Positions 19,445 to 26,855 of a stretch of 64,000 nucleotides of DNA are shown here, piece by piece (the first letter of the stretch is position 1; every line of letters starts with the position of its first letter). This stretch comes from Paenibacillus sp. sptzw28 (GTDB lineage: Bacteria > Bacillota > Bacilli > Paenibacillales > Paenibacillaceae), in the NCBI RefSeq assembly GCF_019550795.1, contig NZ_CP080545.1, forward strand, positions 265,001 through 329,000. The letters are read 5' to 3'. Below the pieces are notes generated by a model. The model had not been told where the DNA came from. It worked only from the letters and a program-made list of their open reading frames with translations, and made no database searches. Position numbers and translations under genes: made by a program.

Positions 19445-20617
19445 GTGCAAACGACTGAGCGTGAATCACTTATTTATTTGGACCATGCGGCAACGTCTTG
19501 GCCAAAGCCGCGAGAGGTAATTGAGGCTGTAGTGAAAACGATGGAAGAGGATGCAGCGAATCCGGGCAGAGGGAGCCATCAGATGGCGGTTCGTGCCAGC
19601 CGGATTCTATTCGATACACGCAAAACGGTGGCCAAGCTCTTCCGTATCGCCAATCCGAACGATATTGCGTTCACCAGCAATACGACGATGGCGCTTAATA
19701 TGGCGATAAAGGGGATAGTTCAACCGGGCGACCATGTTGTCGCAACGGCAATTGAACATAACTCGGTGCGCAGACCGCTCGAGTATTTGAAAAGAACGGC
19801 TGGTATTTCCGTCACATATGTCGAAGCAAATGAACGCGGCGAAGTTGACGCGAAGCAAGTGGAGAGCGCAATAACATCGAAGACGAAGCTTGTAATTGTT
19901 AATCACAGTTCCAATCTGATGGGCTCGATCATGCCTGTTGCAGACATTGGAGAAATCACCCGTCGACGCGGGGTCAAGCTGCTCATAGATGCGGCACAGA
20001 CGGCAGGGTTAGCCGAGATAGATGTGGAAGCGTTGGGTATCGATCTGATGGCGTTTCCAGGCCACAAAGGGCTGCTGGGGCCGCAGGGGACGGGCGGGTT
20101 GTACATACACCCTCAAACCGAGCTGGAGCCGTTGATTCACGGCGGAACGGGCAGTCAATCGGAATCGGCCGAGCAACCTAGTGTGCGGCCTGACCGTTAC
20201 GAGGCAGGAACGCAAAACACCCCGGGCCTGGCCGGACTTAAAGCAGGCGTACAATATGTACTGCATGAGACTGTCCAAAGGATCCATAATAAAGAGTGGG
20301 AGCTGTCACAGCAATTGATGGAGGGCCTGCTTGCCATTGATGGAGTTCGAGTATTGGGGCCGGCAATAGGAAGGCCGAGGACAGGAATTGTGGCTTTTGT
20401 AATCCATGGCGCCGATCCGTCGGAAACGGCATTTATTCTGGATCAGCATTACCATATCGCGGTTCGATCGGGATTTCACTGTTCACCTTTGGCGCATGGG
20501 GCTGCGGGCACTTTAGAAACGGGAGCTGTACGCGCAAGCGTTGGATGTTTTACAACAAAAGAAGAGGTTCAAGCGTTGATTGAAGCTGTCAAGGAAATCA
20601 GCCAACATTACAGGTAA
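19445..20617 (+). CDS. Class V aminotransferase, cysteine desulfurase-like
   Basis: A 390-residue PLP enzyme of the NifS/SufS fold. N-terminal LDHAATSWPKP, HNSV at the substrate region, PLP Lys208 in FPGHKGLLGPQG, and Cys346 in RSGFHCSPLAH, which aligns with the persulfide-forming Cys of group II desulfurases. It probably takes sulfur from cysteine, but no scaffold or acceptor gene (sufU, iscU) is adjacent, so the partner is unknown. The start is GTG 19445 with GGAGGG about 8 nt upstream. It lies 30 nt before the DUF4446 gene in the same direction, and the candidate structured leader precedes it. Confidence 0.85.
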   Translation: MQTTERESLIYLDHAATSWPKPREVIEAVVKTMEEDAANPGRGSHQMAVRASRILFDTRKTVAKLFRIANPNDIAFTSNTTMALNMAIKGIVQPGDHVVATAIEHNSVRRPLEYLKRTAGISVTYVEANERGEVDAKQVESAITSKTKLVIVNHSSNLMGSIMPVADIGEITRRRGVKLLIDAAQTAGLAEIDVEALGIDLMAFPGHKGLLGPQGTGGLYIHPQTELEPLIHGGTGSQSESAEQPSVRPDRYEAGTQNTPGLAGLKAGVQYVLHETVQRIHNKEWELSQQLMEGLLAIDGVRVLGPAIGRPRTGIVAFVIHGADPSETAFILDQHYHIAVRSGFHCSPLAHGAAGTLETGAVRASVGCFTTKEEVQALIEAVKEISQHYR

Positions 20618-20646
20618 AGGGTATCAGCAGGGGAGCGGAATACAAC

Positions 20647-21138
20647 ATGGGAGAAATCATACTTAGGCCGTCGGATTGGCTTACGGCCGGGCTGGTTGTT
20701 GCAATTATTTTGCTCTTTATACGCACAATAATTCTAAGCGGCAAGCTAAAGCGATTAAGACGCAGCTATTTACAGTTTATGGGTCAATCAGGTGTGGAGG
20801 ATATGGAGAAGGTCGTCATCTCGATAAACGAACGGCTTACCAGTCAGGAACAGGAAATCAGCAGGCTCCAACAATCCGTAGATTCCATGGGGCAAATGCT
20901 TAAGATGAAAAAAGGTAATGTAAGCATTCATCGCTACAACGCATTTGGCGAACGAGGAAACGATCTCAGCTTTTCGCTTGCAATTGTTAATGATCAAGAG
21001 GATGGAATGGTGTTAAGCGGCCTGCACAGCCGCGAGCAAACGTTTATTTATGCCAAACCGGTGAAACAAGGGGAATCCCCATATCCGCTCACACAAGAAG
21101 AAAAGCAAGCGATCAATCAGGCGTTGCGGCCGGAATAG
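20647..21138 (+). CDS. DUF4446 family membrane-anchored protein
   Basis: A 163-residue protein with one N-terminal membrane helix (about 11-28), a heptad-rich coiled coil (about 50-85), and a compact C-terminal domain with RYNAFGERGNDLSFSLA, LSGLHSREQTFIYAKPV and the closing PLTQEEKQAI. This is the DUF4446 pattern common near spo0J in Firmicutes; no biochemical role is known to me. Its 3' end overlaps the convergent yyaC by 26 nt. Confidence 0.88.
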   Translation: MGEIILRPSDWLTAGLVVAIILLFIRTIILSGKLKRLRRSYLQFMGQSGVEDMEKVVISINERLTSQEQEISRLQQSVDSMGQMLKMKKGNVSIHRYNAFGERGNDLSFSLAIVNDQEDGMVLSGLHSREQTFIYAKPVKQGESPYPLTQEEKQAINQALRPE

Positions 21139-21703
21139 CGGGACGGACAGTCTTGGCGATTGCCGAGAACAAGCTGTGTGAAATAATATCGGCCATACGG
21201 ATAACCAAATGAAGACGAGTGTTTTGCAGTACAAAGTACTCCATAAAACCGCCTACGTTGACGATACCCGTAATATGGATGTCGCCAACAGGAGGAAGCT
21301 CTTTATTAACACCGGCTCCTGGGCGGACAGGCCCTGTACCAACCTGGATACATCCAACGCTGGCCGATTGCCCCAAACATGCATCGATTCCAATCACAAA
21401 CGGTTTGCGGACAAATCGATTGATGGCCTGAAGCGTATCATCGAGATTCATCGCGTGCACAGGTTCCTCAAGTGTTCCATATAACTCGAAGTGAGGGCTG
21501 CGGTACTTACTCAGAGAGGTACCGACCAATGGGCCTAAGGAATCGCCTGTCGAGCGGTCGGTGCCGACACAGACAACGACCAATCTGCGATCGGATGGAA
21601 GATTATCGAGCAAATAGGTGAGGCGGTTAACGAGCAGACCGGTAACATTCGGTTCCGAATAAGGCACTTTCAACGGCGTATCTTTCATTCCTGCTAATCT
21701 CAT
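21113..21703 (-). CDS. yyaC: Spore protease YyaC
   Basis: A 196-residue protein of the YyaC family, related in fold to the germination protease GPR and hydrogenase-maturation proteases. Conserved VVVCVGTDRSTGDSLGPLVG (about 42-61), GTLEEPVHAMNL, VIGIDACLG, and GDIHITGIVNVGGFMEY are visible. ATG 21703 has GGGAGGGG 6 nt upstream. The gene supports a spore-forming host. It is the only leftward gene between spo0J and the tRNA and overlaps DUF4446 tail to tail. Confidence 0.9.
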   Translation of the reverse strand: MRLAGMKDTPLKVPYSEPNVTGLLVNRLTYLLDNLPSDRRLVVVCVGTDRSTGDSLGPLVGTSLSKYRSPHFELYGTLEEPVHAMNLDDTLQAINRFVRKPFVIGIDACLGQSASVGCIQVGTGPVRPGAGVNKELPPVGDIHITGIVNVGGFMEYFVLQNTRLHLVIRMADIISHSLFSAIAKTVRPAIPAATPD

Positions 21704-21807
21704 AGAATCCCCTCCCGCCTACTGTTTTACTAGTATATGGATGGGACAACCATTTTATACTTGCCGAACCGCACGAATATGATAAATTCATCGAATGGAG
21801 GGGCAAG

Positions 21808-22047
21808 ATGCTCATTGCATTTGATTCCACACAGCAGGCGCTGAGAGCGGAAATGCTGCTAGAGTATGCCGATATAGAGATAGACATATGCCCGACTCCG
21901 AAGGAAATCACTGCGGGCTGCGCACTCTCGATTCACTTTCCGGAAGATGAATTGACGAAGGTGCATCAGATCATCGTAAATGAACATGTGGAAATAAGGG
22001 GATTGTTTCGGCAGGTCGAGGGCGGTTATAATCAAATTCACATGTAA
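21808..22047 (+). CDS. DUF3343 family small protein
   Basis: A 79-residue protein matching DUF3343 (putative Se/S carrier-like): MLIAFDSTQQALRAEMLL, then the ICPTPKEITAGCALSIHF block with a single Cys, found in the family. GGAGGGG is 4-5 nt before the ATG. Its Cys in CPTP-like context and proximity to a cysteine desulfurase-like gene would suit a sulfur-handling role, but this is inference. Confidence 0.82.
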   Translation: MLIAFDSTQQALRAEMLLEYADIEIDICPTPKEITAGCALSIHFPEDELTKVHQIIVNEHVEIRGLFRQVEGGYNQIHM

Positions 22048-22096
22048 GTGAAGGTTGAGCACAATCGTGGTGGGATTGAAGAGGGAGAGAGCATGC

Positions 22097-22324
22097 ATGG
22101 AGCGAAAACAGTTTGAGCTGGGCGATGTTGTACAAATGAAGAAGCAGCATCCGTGCGGAACGAATGAAATGGAAATTATTCGGATGGGGATGGACATCAG
22201 GATTAAATGTGTCGGGTGCAAGCACAGTGTTCTTATTCCCCGTGCCAAATTCGAGAAGAATATGAAGAAAGTACTGCGTTCTGCTGCCGCGCAAGAGGAG
22301 CGGCCGGAACAAAGCGGCTCCTGA
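22097..22324 (+). CDS. DUF951 domain protein (YyzM-like)
   Basis: A 75-residue protein: FELGDVVQMKKQHPCGTNEMEI...DIRIKCVGCKHSVLIPR (in two blocks). The Cys residues in HPCG and CVGC suggest a small metal-binding or nucleic-acid-associated fold; B. subtilis YyzM is the counterpart. ATG 22097 is chosen because GAGGGAGAG lies 8 nt upstream and the family starts here; an in-frame ATG-less extension to 22055 has no ribosome site. Confidence 0.88.
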   Translation: MERKQFELGDVVQMKKQHPCGTNEMEIIRMGMDIRIKCVGCKHSVLIPRAKFEKNMKKVLRSAAAQEERPEQSGS

Positions 22325-22334
22325 CAAAAAAAGC

Positions 22335-22363
22335 TTGCATTCGGACGAGCCGCGTGATATGAT
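22335..22363 (+). promoter_or_regulatory. Promoter for tRNA-Ser
   Basis: TTGCAT (22335-22340), 17-nt spacer, TATGAT (22358-22363), 22 nt before the tRNA 5' end. Confidence 0.75.
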
Positions 22364-22384
22364 AATTCTCGCTGACGCGCAAAT

Positions 22385-22475
22385 GGAGAGGTACCCAAGA
22401 GGCCCAAGGGGGCTGACTCGAAATCAGCTAGGCGTGTCAAAGCGTGCGTGGGTTCGAATCCCACCCTCTCCGCCA
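22385..22475 (+). tRNA. tRNA-Ser, anticodon CGA
   Basis: A 91-nt type II tRNA. Acceptor stem GGAGAGG/CCTCTCC, anticodon stem GCTGA/TCAGC with loop CTCGAAA (CGA at 22419-22421), a long variable arm, T arm GTGGG-TTCGAAT-CCCAC, discriminator G, and an encoded CCA end. It would read UCG codons. A strong terminator follows 15 nt later. Confidence 0.97.
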
Positions 22476-22489
22476 TACATACCAAAGAC

Positions 22490-22515
22490 GACGGTTCATT
22501 ACGAACCGTCTTTTT
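22490..22515 (+). terminator. Terminator of tRNA-Ser
   Basis: GACGGTTC - ATTAC - GAACCGTC followed by TTTTT. Confidence 0.9.
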
Positions 22516-22629
22516 ATTTTAGTCAGCGATAAGCGCCGGAGTAGGGCACGCAGCTGAGCGTTCCCGCCAGTGGAATACAGGCTGCCTTGAGAGGGTAAGC
22601 CAATAATCACAAGAGAGTGCATTTAAATG

Positions 22630-22655
22630 AAAAAAGGCTCTTGCGAGCCTTTTTT
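22630..22655. terminator. Second, bidirectional terminator-like hairpin
   Basis: AAAAAAGGCTC - TTGC - GAGCCTTTTTT, symmetric and able to act on both strands. It can stop the leftward yjzC-like transcript. The 114 nt between it and the tRNA terminator, and the 250 nt to the yjzC-like gene, show no gene. Confidence 0.85.
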
Positions 22656-22903
22656 GACGGTGGTTGATCGTTCGGAATCAATCGACACTACAAGCGTTTG
22701 TTAGAAACTCTGGTTTACCGGGATTTTACTCCGGAGCACATGTGTTACAGACACAAGTCTTTGGCACATCCATAAGCTTCTATGCTGCGTGAACGAAATC
22801 ACCTTGCGGTTGTTGCTCCAAAGGGTTCAACGGAACCACACCTCTCTTCGCACCGTCAACAATTAGAATGCACGGGCAGCCGGCTCCTTATGCATACGTT
22901 ATT

Positions 22904-23086
22904 TTAACGCTGCATCTTTTTCCATTTGCGGTCCTTATTCGAGGTGTCCGGAAATTTCTCGCCTTTATTCAAATGTACTTTCTTCGGGTTGTTGATACCC
23001 ATGTGGAAATCTGCTTCGCCGACTTCGATATAGCTACCGTCGTTGGGTGCCCGGTCTCCCGGTCTGAATTCTGTCCATTCGCCCAT
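22904..23086 (-). CDS. YjzC-like small protein
   Basis: A 60-residue protein, MGEWTEFRPGDRAPNDGSY...KVHLNKGEKFPDTSNKDRKW, which matches the YjzC family (FRPG-APN-G-Y-E-GE, then P-T-N--R-W). YjzC is a small Bacillales protein of unknown function. The start is uncertain: ATG 23086 fits family length; a GTG at 23098 lies only 2-3 nt from the GAAGGA site. It is transcribed leftward, against its neighbours. Confidence 0.75.
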   Translation of the reverse strand: MGEWTEFRPGDRAPNDGSYIEVGEADFHMGINNPKKVHLNKGEKFPDTSNKDRKWKKMQR

Positions 23087-23214
23087 CTGCTGATGCACCG
23101 TCCTTCATTAATGTTATGGACTGATGTTTGAGAAGTCCTGAGTGTTATTGTGTGACCGATGGCAGTGGAACATGAACGGAATAATGAGGCAGGAATCAGT
23201 ATTAAAAAGGTTAC

Positions 23215-23244
23215 TTGTCAGGAGCCCATTAAATTTGGTATAGT
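23215..23244 (+). promoter_or_regulatory. Promoter for rpsF-ssb-rpsR
   Basis: TTGTCA (23215-23220), 18-nt spacer, TATAGT (23239-23244). Confidence 0.7.
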
Positions 23245-23254
23245 AATATGGTAT

Positions 23255-23308
23255 GCGAGAAAATCTCGCTCCTTGCTCCCTTTAGGGGGCCGCTAGTCCA
23301 AGAGGAGG
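23255..23308 (+). promoter_or_regulatory. Probable S6:S18 autoregulatory leader
   Basis: Hairpin GCGAG/CTCGC (23255-23269) is followed by CTCCTT (23269-23274), which can pair with AAGAGGAG over the rpsF ribosome site and encloses CCC-TTTA-GGG with an exposed CCG (23290-23292). An exposed CCG next to a stem that holds the ribosome site is the known hallmark of the bacterial S6:S18 binding leader. The structure is inferred by eye. Confidence 0.5.
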
Positions 23309-23316
23309 TGAAACAA

Positions 23317-23601
23317 ATGCGCAAATATGAAGTGATGTATATCATTCGTCCGGATGTGGAACAAGAGACGGTTCAAGCAATCACCGACAAGTTCCAAGGC
23401 ATCATCGGAAACGGCGGAGAAGTCACCAAGCATGACGTGATGGGTAAACGCCGCCTTGCGTATGAGATCAATAAGATTCGTGACGGTATTTATGTTCTGG
23501 TACATTTCAACGCAACTTCTGAAGTTGTGGCTGAACTTGACCGCGTCATGAAGATTACGGATGAAATTATCCGTTACTTGATCGTCAAAGACGTCGCTTA
23601 A
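23317..23601 (+). CDS. rpsF: 30S ribosomal protein S6
   Basis: A 94-residue S6: MRKYEVMYIIRPD, VTKHDVMGKRRLAYEI, and IIRYLIVK are typical. ATG 23317 follows AGAGGAGGTG; an open extension back to 23248 is leader RNA, not protein. S6 binds S18 in the 30S platform. It heads the conserved rpsF-ssb-rpsR operon. Confidence 0.97.
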   Translation: MRKYEVMYIIRPDVEQETVQAITDKFQGIIGNGGEVTKHDVMGKRRLAYEINKIRDGIYVLVHFNATSEVVAELDRVMKITDEIIRYLIVKDVA

Positions 23602-23647
23602 TTTTGCGTTAGTCACGCAAGGATGTTTCGATTGGAGGCGATAAACG

Positions 23648-24166
23648 ATGTTGAACCGCGTTATTCTGATTGGCAGATTAACAAAGGACCCGGAAATGCG
23701 CTATACCCCGGCAGGCGTTGCGGTAACGCAATTTACGCTTGCGGTGGATCGTCCGTTTACCAGCGGCCAAGGCGAGAGGGAAGCTGATTTTATCCCGATC
23801 GTAACGTGGCGTCAACTGGCTGAAACGTGCGCCAACTACTTGCGCAAAGGCCGCTTAACAGCGGTTGAAGGCCGCATTCAGGTGAGAAATTACGAGAACA
23901 ATGAGGGCAAACGTGTCTATGTGACTGAAGTCATTGCCGACAATGTTCGCTTCTTGGAGTCCGGCAACCGGGATAGCGGTGGATCGCGTGAGGAAGGAAG
24001 CGGCGGTGGAAGCTATGGCGGCCAAGGAGGCGGCCAGGGCGGAAGCGGCGGCGGTTCGCAGGGTGGCGGTAACCGATCCGGAGGATCATCCAGGAACGAC
24101 AATCGTGATCCGTTCTCAGATGACGGACGCCCGATCGATATATCGGAAGATGATTTGCCATTTTAA
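23648..24166 (+). CDS. ssb: Single-stranded DNA-binding protein
   Basis: A 172-residue SSB. The OB fold is at 1-108 ([20 protein letters not shown], then [12 protein letters not shown]). A Gly/Ser/Arg-rich linker follows, and the acidic tip DISEDDLPF recruits replication and repair proteins. It lies between rpsF and rpsR as in other Firmicutes, with a GGAGGCG ribosome site. Confidence 0.97.
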   Translation: MLNRVILIGRLTKDPEMRYTPAGVAVTQFTLAVDRPFTSGQGEREADFIPIVTWRQLAETCANYLRKGRLTAVEGRIQVRNYENNEGKRVYVTEVIADNVRFLESGNRDSGGSREEGSGGGSYGGQGGGQGGSGGGSQGGGNRSGGSSRNDNRDPFSDDGRPIDISEDDLPF

Positions 24167-24185
24167 CAGAAAGGACGGATGAACA

Positions 24186-24464
24186 ATGAGCTTCAAACAA
24201 AGAGATGGCGGCGATGAGCGTCCAGAACGCAAATTCGGCGGCCGCAAAGGCCGTAACAAGCGCCGTAAAGTCTGCTACTTCACAGCTAACAAAATTACAC
24301 ACATTGACTATAAAGATACGGACTTGCTTCGTAAATTTATCAGCGAGCGCGGTAAAATTCTACCCCGCCGTGTAACGGGAACAAGTGCGAAGTACCAACG
24401 CCTGCTGACGATTTCGATCAAACGTTCGCGTCAAGTGGCGCTTCTGCCTTACACAACGGAATAG
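24186..24464 (+). CDS. rpsR: 30S ribosomal protein S18
   Basis: A 92-residue basic protein; [24 protein letters not shown] and [14 protein letters not shown] are the S18 core. It has an extended basic N-terminus ([19 protein letters not shown]) and only one Cys, so it is the zinc-free form. Last gene of the operon, ending at a strong terminator. Confidence 0.97.
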   Translation: MSFKQRDGGDERPERKFGGRKGRNKRRKVCYFTANKITHIDYKDTDLLRKFISERGKILPRRVTGTSAKYQRLLTISIKRSRQVALLPYTTE

Positions 24465-24474
24465 TAGCTCAAGA

Positions 24475-24502
24475 AGACAGCCGGAAAACCGGCTGTCTTT
24501 TT
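24475..24502 (+). terminator. Terminator of rpsF-ssb-rpsR
   Basis: AGACAGCCGG - AAAA - CCGGCTGTCT followed by TTTTTCTT. Confidence 0.92.
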
Positions 24503-24510
24503 CTTGACAC

Positions 24511-24556
24511 AAGCGGCGAAACCGCGCTTTTAACCGGGCGGTTCGCCGCTTATTTT
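24511..24556. terminator. Second hairpin between rpsR and the DUF4870 gene
   Basis: AAGCGGCGAAACCGC (24511-24525) pairs with GCGGTTCGCCGCTT (24538-24551), with one bulged A. T-rich DNA follows on the plus strand, so it is probably a backup terminator and a barrier to the convergent transcript. Confidence 0.7.
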
Positions 24557-24568
24557 TCTTGCGTACCC

Positions 24569-24934
24569 TCAAAACCGGCCGGCCTGATCCTGCGCATAAT
24601 CGCCGATAATCGGCAATTTAAACCAGCGTCCCTGCAGAGCTGTGAGCATGAGCACAATCCATAATATGAATGATACCGGTGCGATAAGAATGCCGACAAT
24701 CCATCCAATAAGAGGGATAAAGCCCAGCACAAGATTGATAACAATCAAAGCTGCGGAGACGAGGATAGACTGCATGGCGTGAAATTTAACGAACCGGCTC
24801 TTTTTTTCAATCATAAGAAACAAAATCCCGGTAACGATGCTGCCCAAATAACAAAGCAGACCTACTATCTTTGGATCTATACCGGTTGAAGACGGATCCG
24901 GCAGCATGGCTGGCGACTGCATAACATAACTCAC
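24569..24934 (-). CDS. DUF4870 (Tic20-like) membrane protein
   Basis: A 121-residue protein of the DUF4870 family, with three hydrophobic helices: about 25-43, 54-75 and 77-100. The linking segment EKKSRFVKFHAMQSIL is the family hallmark. Function is unknown. It is convergent with rpsR and carries no obvious promoter in the 200-nt gap towards the LCP gene, where it is divergent. Confidence 0.85.
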   Translation of the reverse strand: MSYVMQSPAMLPDPSSTGIDPKIVGLLCYLGSIVTGILFLMIEKKSRFVKFHAMQSILVSAALIVINLVLGFIPLIGWIVGILIAPVSFILWIVLMLTALQGRWFKLPIIGDYAQDQAGRF

Positions 24935-25052
24935 CCTTCCGCGTTATATTCTATTATTTATGTATTCTACTTATAGCTGGTCTATGCAGGAAAAGGGCTA
25001 AATTTCAATGGAAGCTGCGGCAGTTTTTGTTCTCATGGAACCGTAAATTATT

Positions 25053-25080
25053 TGTAACTTTCGCAGGCGTTTACTCGTTT
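25053..25080 (+). promoter_or_regulatory. Possible ECF-sigma promoter for the LCP gene
   Basis: TGTAAC (25053-25058), 17 nt, CGTTTA (25076-25081). The AAC/CGT core resembles Bacillus extracytoplasmic-sigma promoters (TGAAAC-N16-CGT), and LCP genes are known targets of such sigmas. Spacing is one nt long. Confidence 0.35.
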
Positions 25081-25136
25081 AGAATAAGAGAGTACGGTGT
25101 ATATAGATAAGGGAGAATAGGAGAGGCCTTGTACCC

Positions 25137-26225
25137 ATGAAACTGTCAAACGGTCAACCTTTACGTAATCGCAAGTGGTTAACAGGTGTTATCGCTTTCA
25201 TTATTATTGCAGGAATCGCCGGATATCTAAATCGTAATGCCCTAGCCGTTTGGGGCTTCGATGTATTTCTTTCCAATAATGTGGAGAAGCGGCTCGAACA
25301 AACTTACCAACCTCTGGAAGGCCGGAACCCTCAGCCGGTTGTGCATAAGAAGGAAGATCCTTTCGGTCTGCTGCTCCTCGGCGTCGATCAACGCGATAAG
25401 GAAATCGGCCGCTCCGACACAATGATTTACACAGTTGTCCGTCCCCAGGACGGCGCCATTCTGATGATTTCGATACCACGAGATACTTATACGGAAATTG
25501 TAGGCAAACAAACGAGTTCAGGGAATTTATGGAAAGATAAGATTACGCACGCTTACGCTTTCGGCGGGGCAAAAATGTCGGTTGAAACAGTCGAGCGGCT
25601 TTTTGGCGTCAGGGTTGACCATTATGCTACAATTAATTTCAAGGGGTTTCGTGACGTTATCGACGCGATGGGCGGCATTTCACTGCCTATTACGGAGGAT
25701 CTGGTTAATGACGATCCGGACCATGAGAAGTTTGTCGTCAAGGCAGGTCAAGATGTTTACGACGGCAATGACGCACTAAATTATGTGCGGTACCGGGAAG
25801 ATGCCGGAGGCGATATGAGCCGAACCGGGCGGCATCAGATCTTCTTGAATGCAATGATGAATAAAGCCGCGCAAGTCGGACAATGGGGCAAAATTCCAGG
25901 CTTGGTTGATATTATGGGCAGGAACTTCAGCACGGATTTGACGCCGGAGCATATGATAGATCTGGCCAAAAGCATGCTGCAATCGGATAAACGCACGATC
26001 TACAGCCATACCCTTAAAGGTGAAGGGCGCCGTCTCGCGGATCACGGGGCTTGGTATTATTTTGCCGATGAAGAGGATTTGACGAACGTTAAAGGATGGA
26101 TCGATGCTTGGCTCGACCCTGCCAAGACGGTAGAACAGCTGCCGCTTCCGGATGAATACCAAACGAAAAACAACAAGCCGGTGCAGTCGTTATCGGCATC
26201 TGATGCGGAAACGGTGAAGGAATGA
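25137..26225 (+). CDS. LytR-CpsA-Psr (LCP) family phosphotransferase
   Basis: A 362-residue membrane-anchored LCP protein, likely ligating anionic polymers such as teichoic acid to peptidoglycan. Short cytoplasmic tail, one membrane helix (about 14-31), extracellular LCP domain about 75-240 with LLLLGVDQRDKEIGRSDTM, the SIPRDTY catalytic-face Arg/Asp, ITHAYAFGG, and LNYVRYREDAGGDMSRTGRHQ. All key acidic and arginine residues are present. It stands alone, consistent with a dedicated promoter upstream. Confidence 0.93.
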   Translation: MKLSNGQPLRNRKWLTGVIAFIIIAGIAGYLNRNALAVWGFDVFLSNNVEKRLEQTYQPLEGRNPQPVVHKKEDPFGLLLLGVDQRDKEIGRSDTMIYTVVRPQDGAILMISIPRDTYTEIVGKQTSSGNLWKDKITHAYAFGGAKMSVETVERLFGVRVDHYATINFKGFRDVIDAMGGISLPITEDLVNDDPDHEKFVVKAGQDVYDGNDALNYVRYREDAGGDMSRTGRHQIFLNAMMNKAAQVGQWGKIPGLVDIMGRNFSTDLTPEHMIDLAKSMLQSDKRTIYSHTLKGEGRRLADHGAWYYFADEEDLTNVKGWIDAWLDPAKTVEQLPLPDEYQTKNNKPVQSLSASDAETVKE

Positions 26226-26299
26226 CGAACGCGGCGTACAGTGCCCAGCGCGATCGGTCCGATTGACGTAAGAAAGAATGAAAGTGGGCGAAATAACCA

Positions 26300-26740
26300 A
26301 TGAATATCGCATTTTTCTTATTACCGAAGCAAGAGGTTGTTTGCATGACACTGGATGCGACGCTGCGGCAAACGCTGGAGCGGATGGAGCATCACAGGTA
26401 CACGGCGGTTCCGATTCTCGATCATGATGGGGGCTATGCCGGGACGTTGACGGAAGGCGATCTGCTCTGGTTTATGAAAAACAACCCGAATATTTCATTT
26501 GAGCAAACAAACAAAGTAAAGCTCGCGGATGTCCAAATGCGGCTGACGAACCGCGCGGTTAGAATCGATGCCAACATGGTAGACCTCGTATCATTGGCTA
26601 AAGTACAGAACTTCGTGCCCGTTGTGGACGACATGAACCGTTTTATCGGTATCGTTCGAAGAAGCGATATCATCGATTATTGCGAAAAGCTGATTCTGAG
26701 CGGGAAACCGCTGAATGAGAAGGAAATGGCTGCAGGTTAG
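26300..26740 (+). CDS. Two-CBS-domain protein
   Basis: A 146-residue protein made of two CBS motifs: RYTAVPILDHDGGYAGTLTEGD near residue 35, and VQNFVPVVDDMNRFIGIVRRSD near 95. Such Bateman modules bind adenine nucleotides. In Bacillus stand-alone CBS proteins DarB/CbpB sense c-di-AMP; this is similar in size but not clearly an orthologue. The c-di-AMP phosphodiesterase gene gdpP lies about 3.2 kb downstream. The ribosome site of ATG 26300 is weak; MTLDATL at 26345 is a possible later start. Confidence 0.85.
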   Translation: MNIAFFLLPKQEVVCMTLDATLRQTLERMEHHRYTAVPILDHDGGYAGTLTEGDLLWFMKNNPNISFEQTNKVKLADVQMRLTNRAVRIDANMVDLVSLAKVQNFVPVVDDMNRFIGIVRRSDIIDYCEKLILSGKPLNEKEMAAG

Positions 26741-26855
26741 GATAAGCGGTTTGCGCTCCGGACCGGGGCATAGTACGATAGAGGAAACAGTTGGAAAAAA
26801 GTGCCGTCCTCCTGTGGGGCGGCCTTTAATATGTAAAGCTTCAGGAGGCGCAGGG

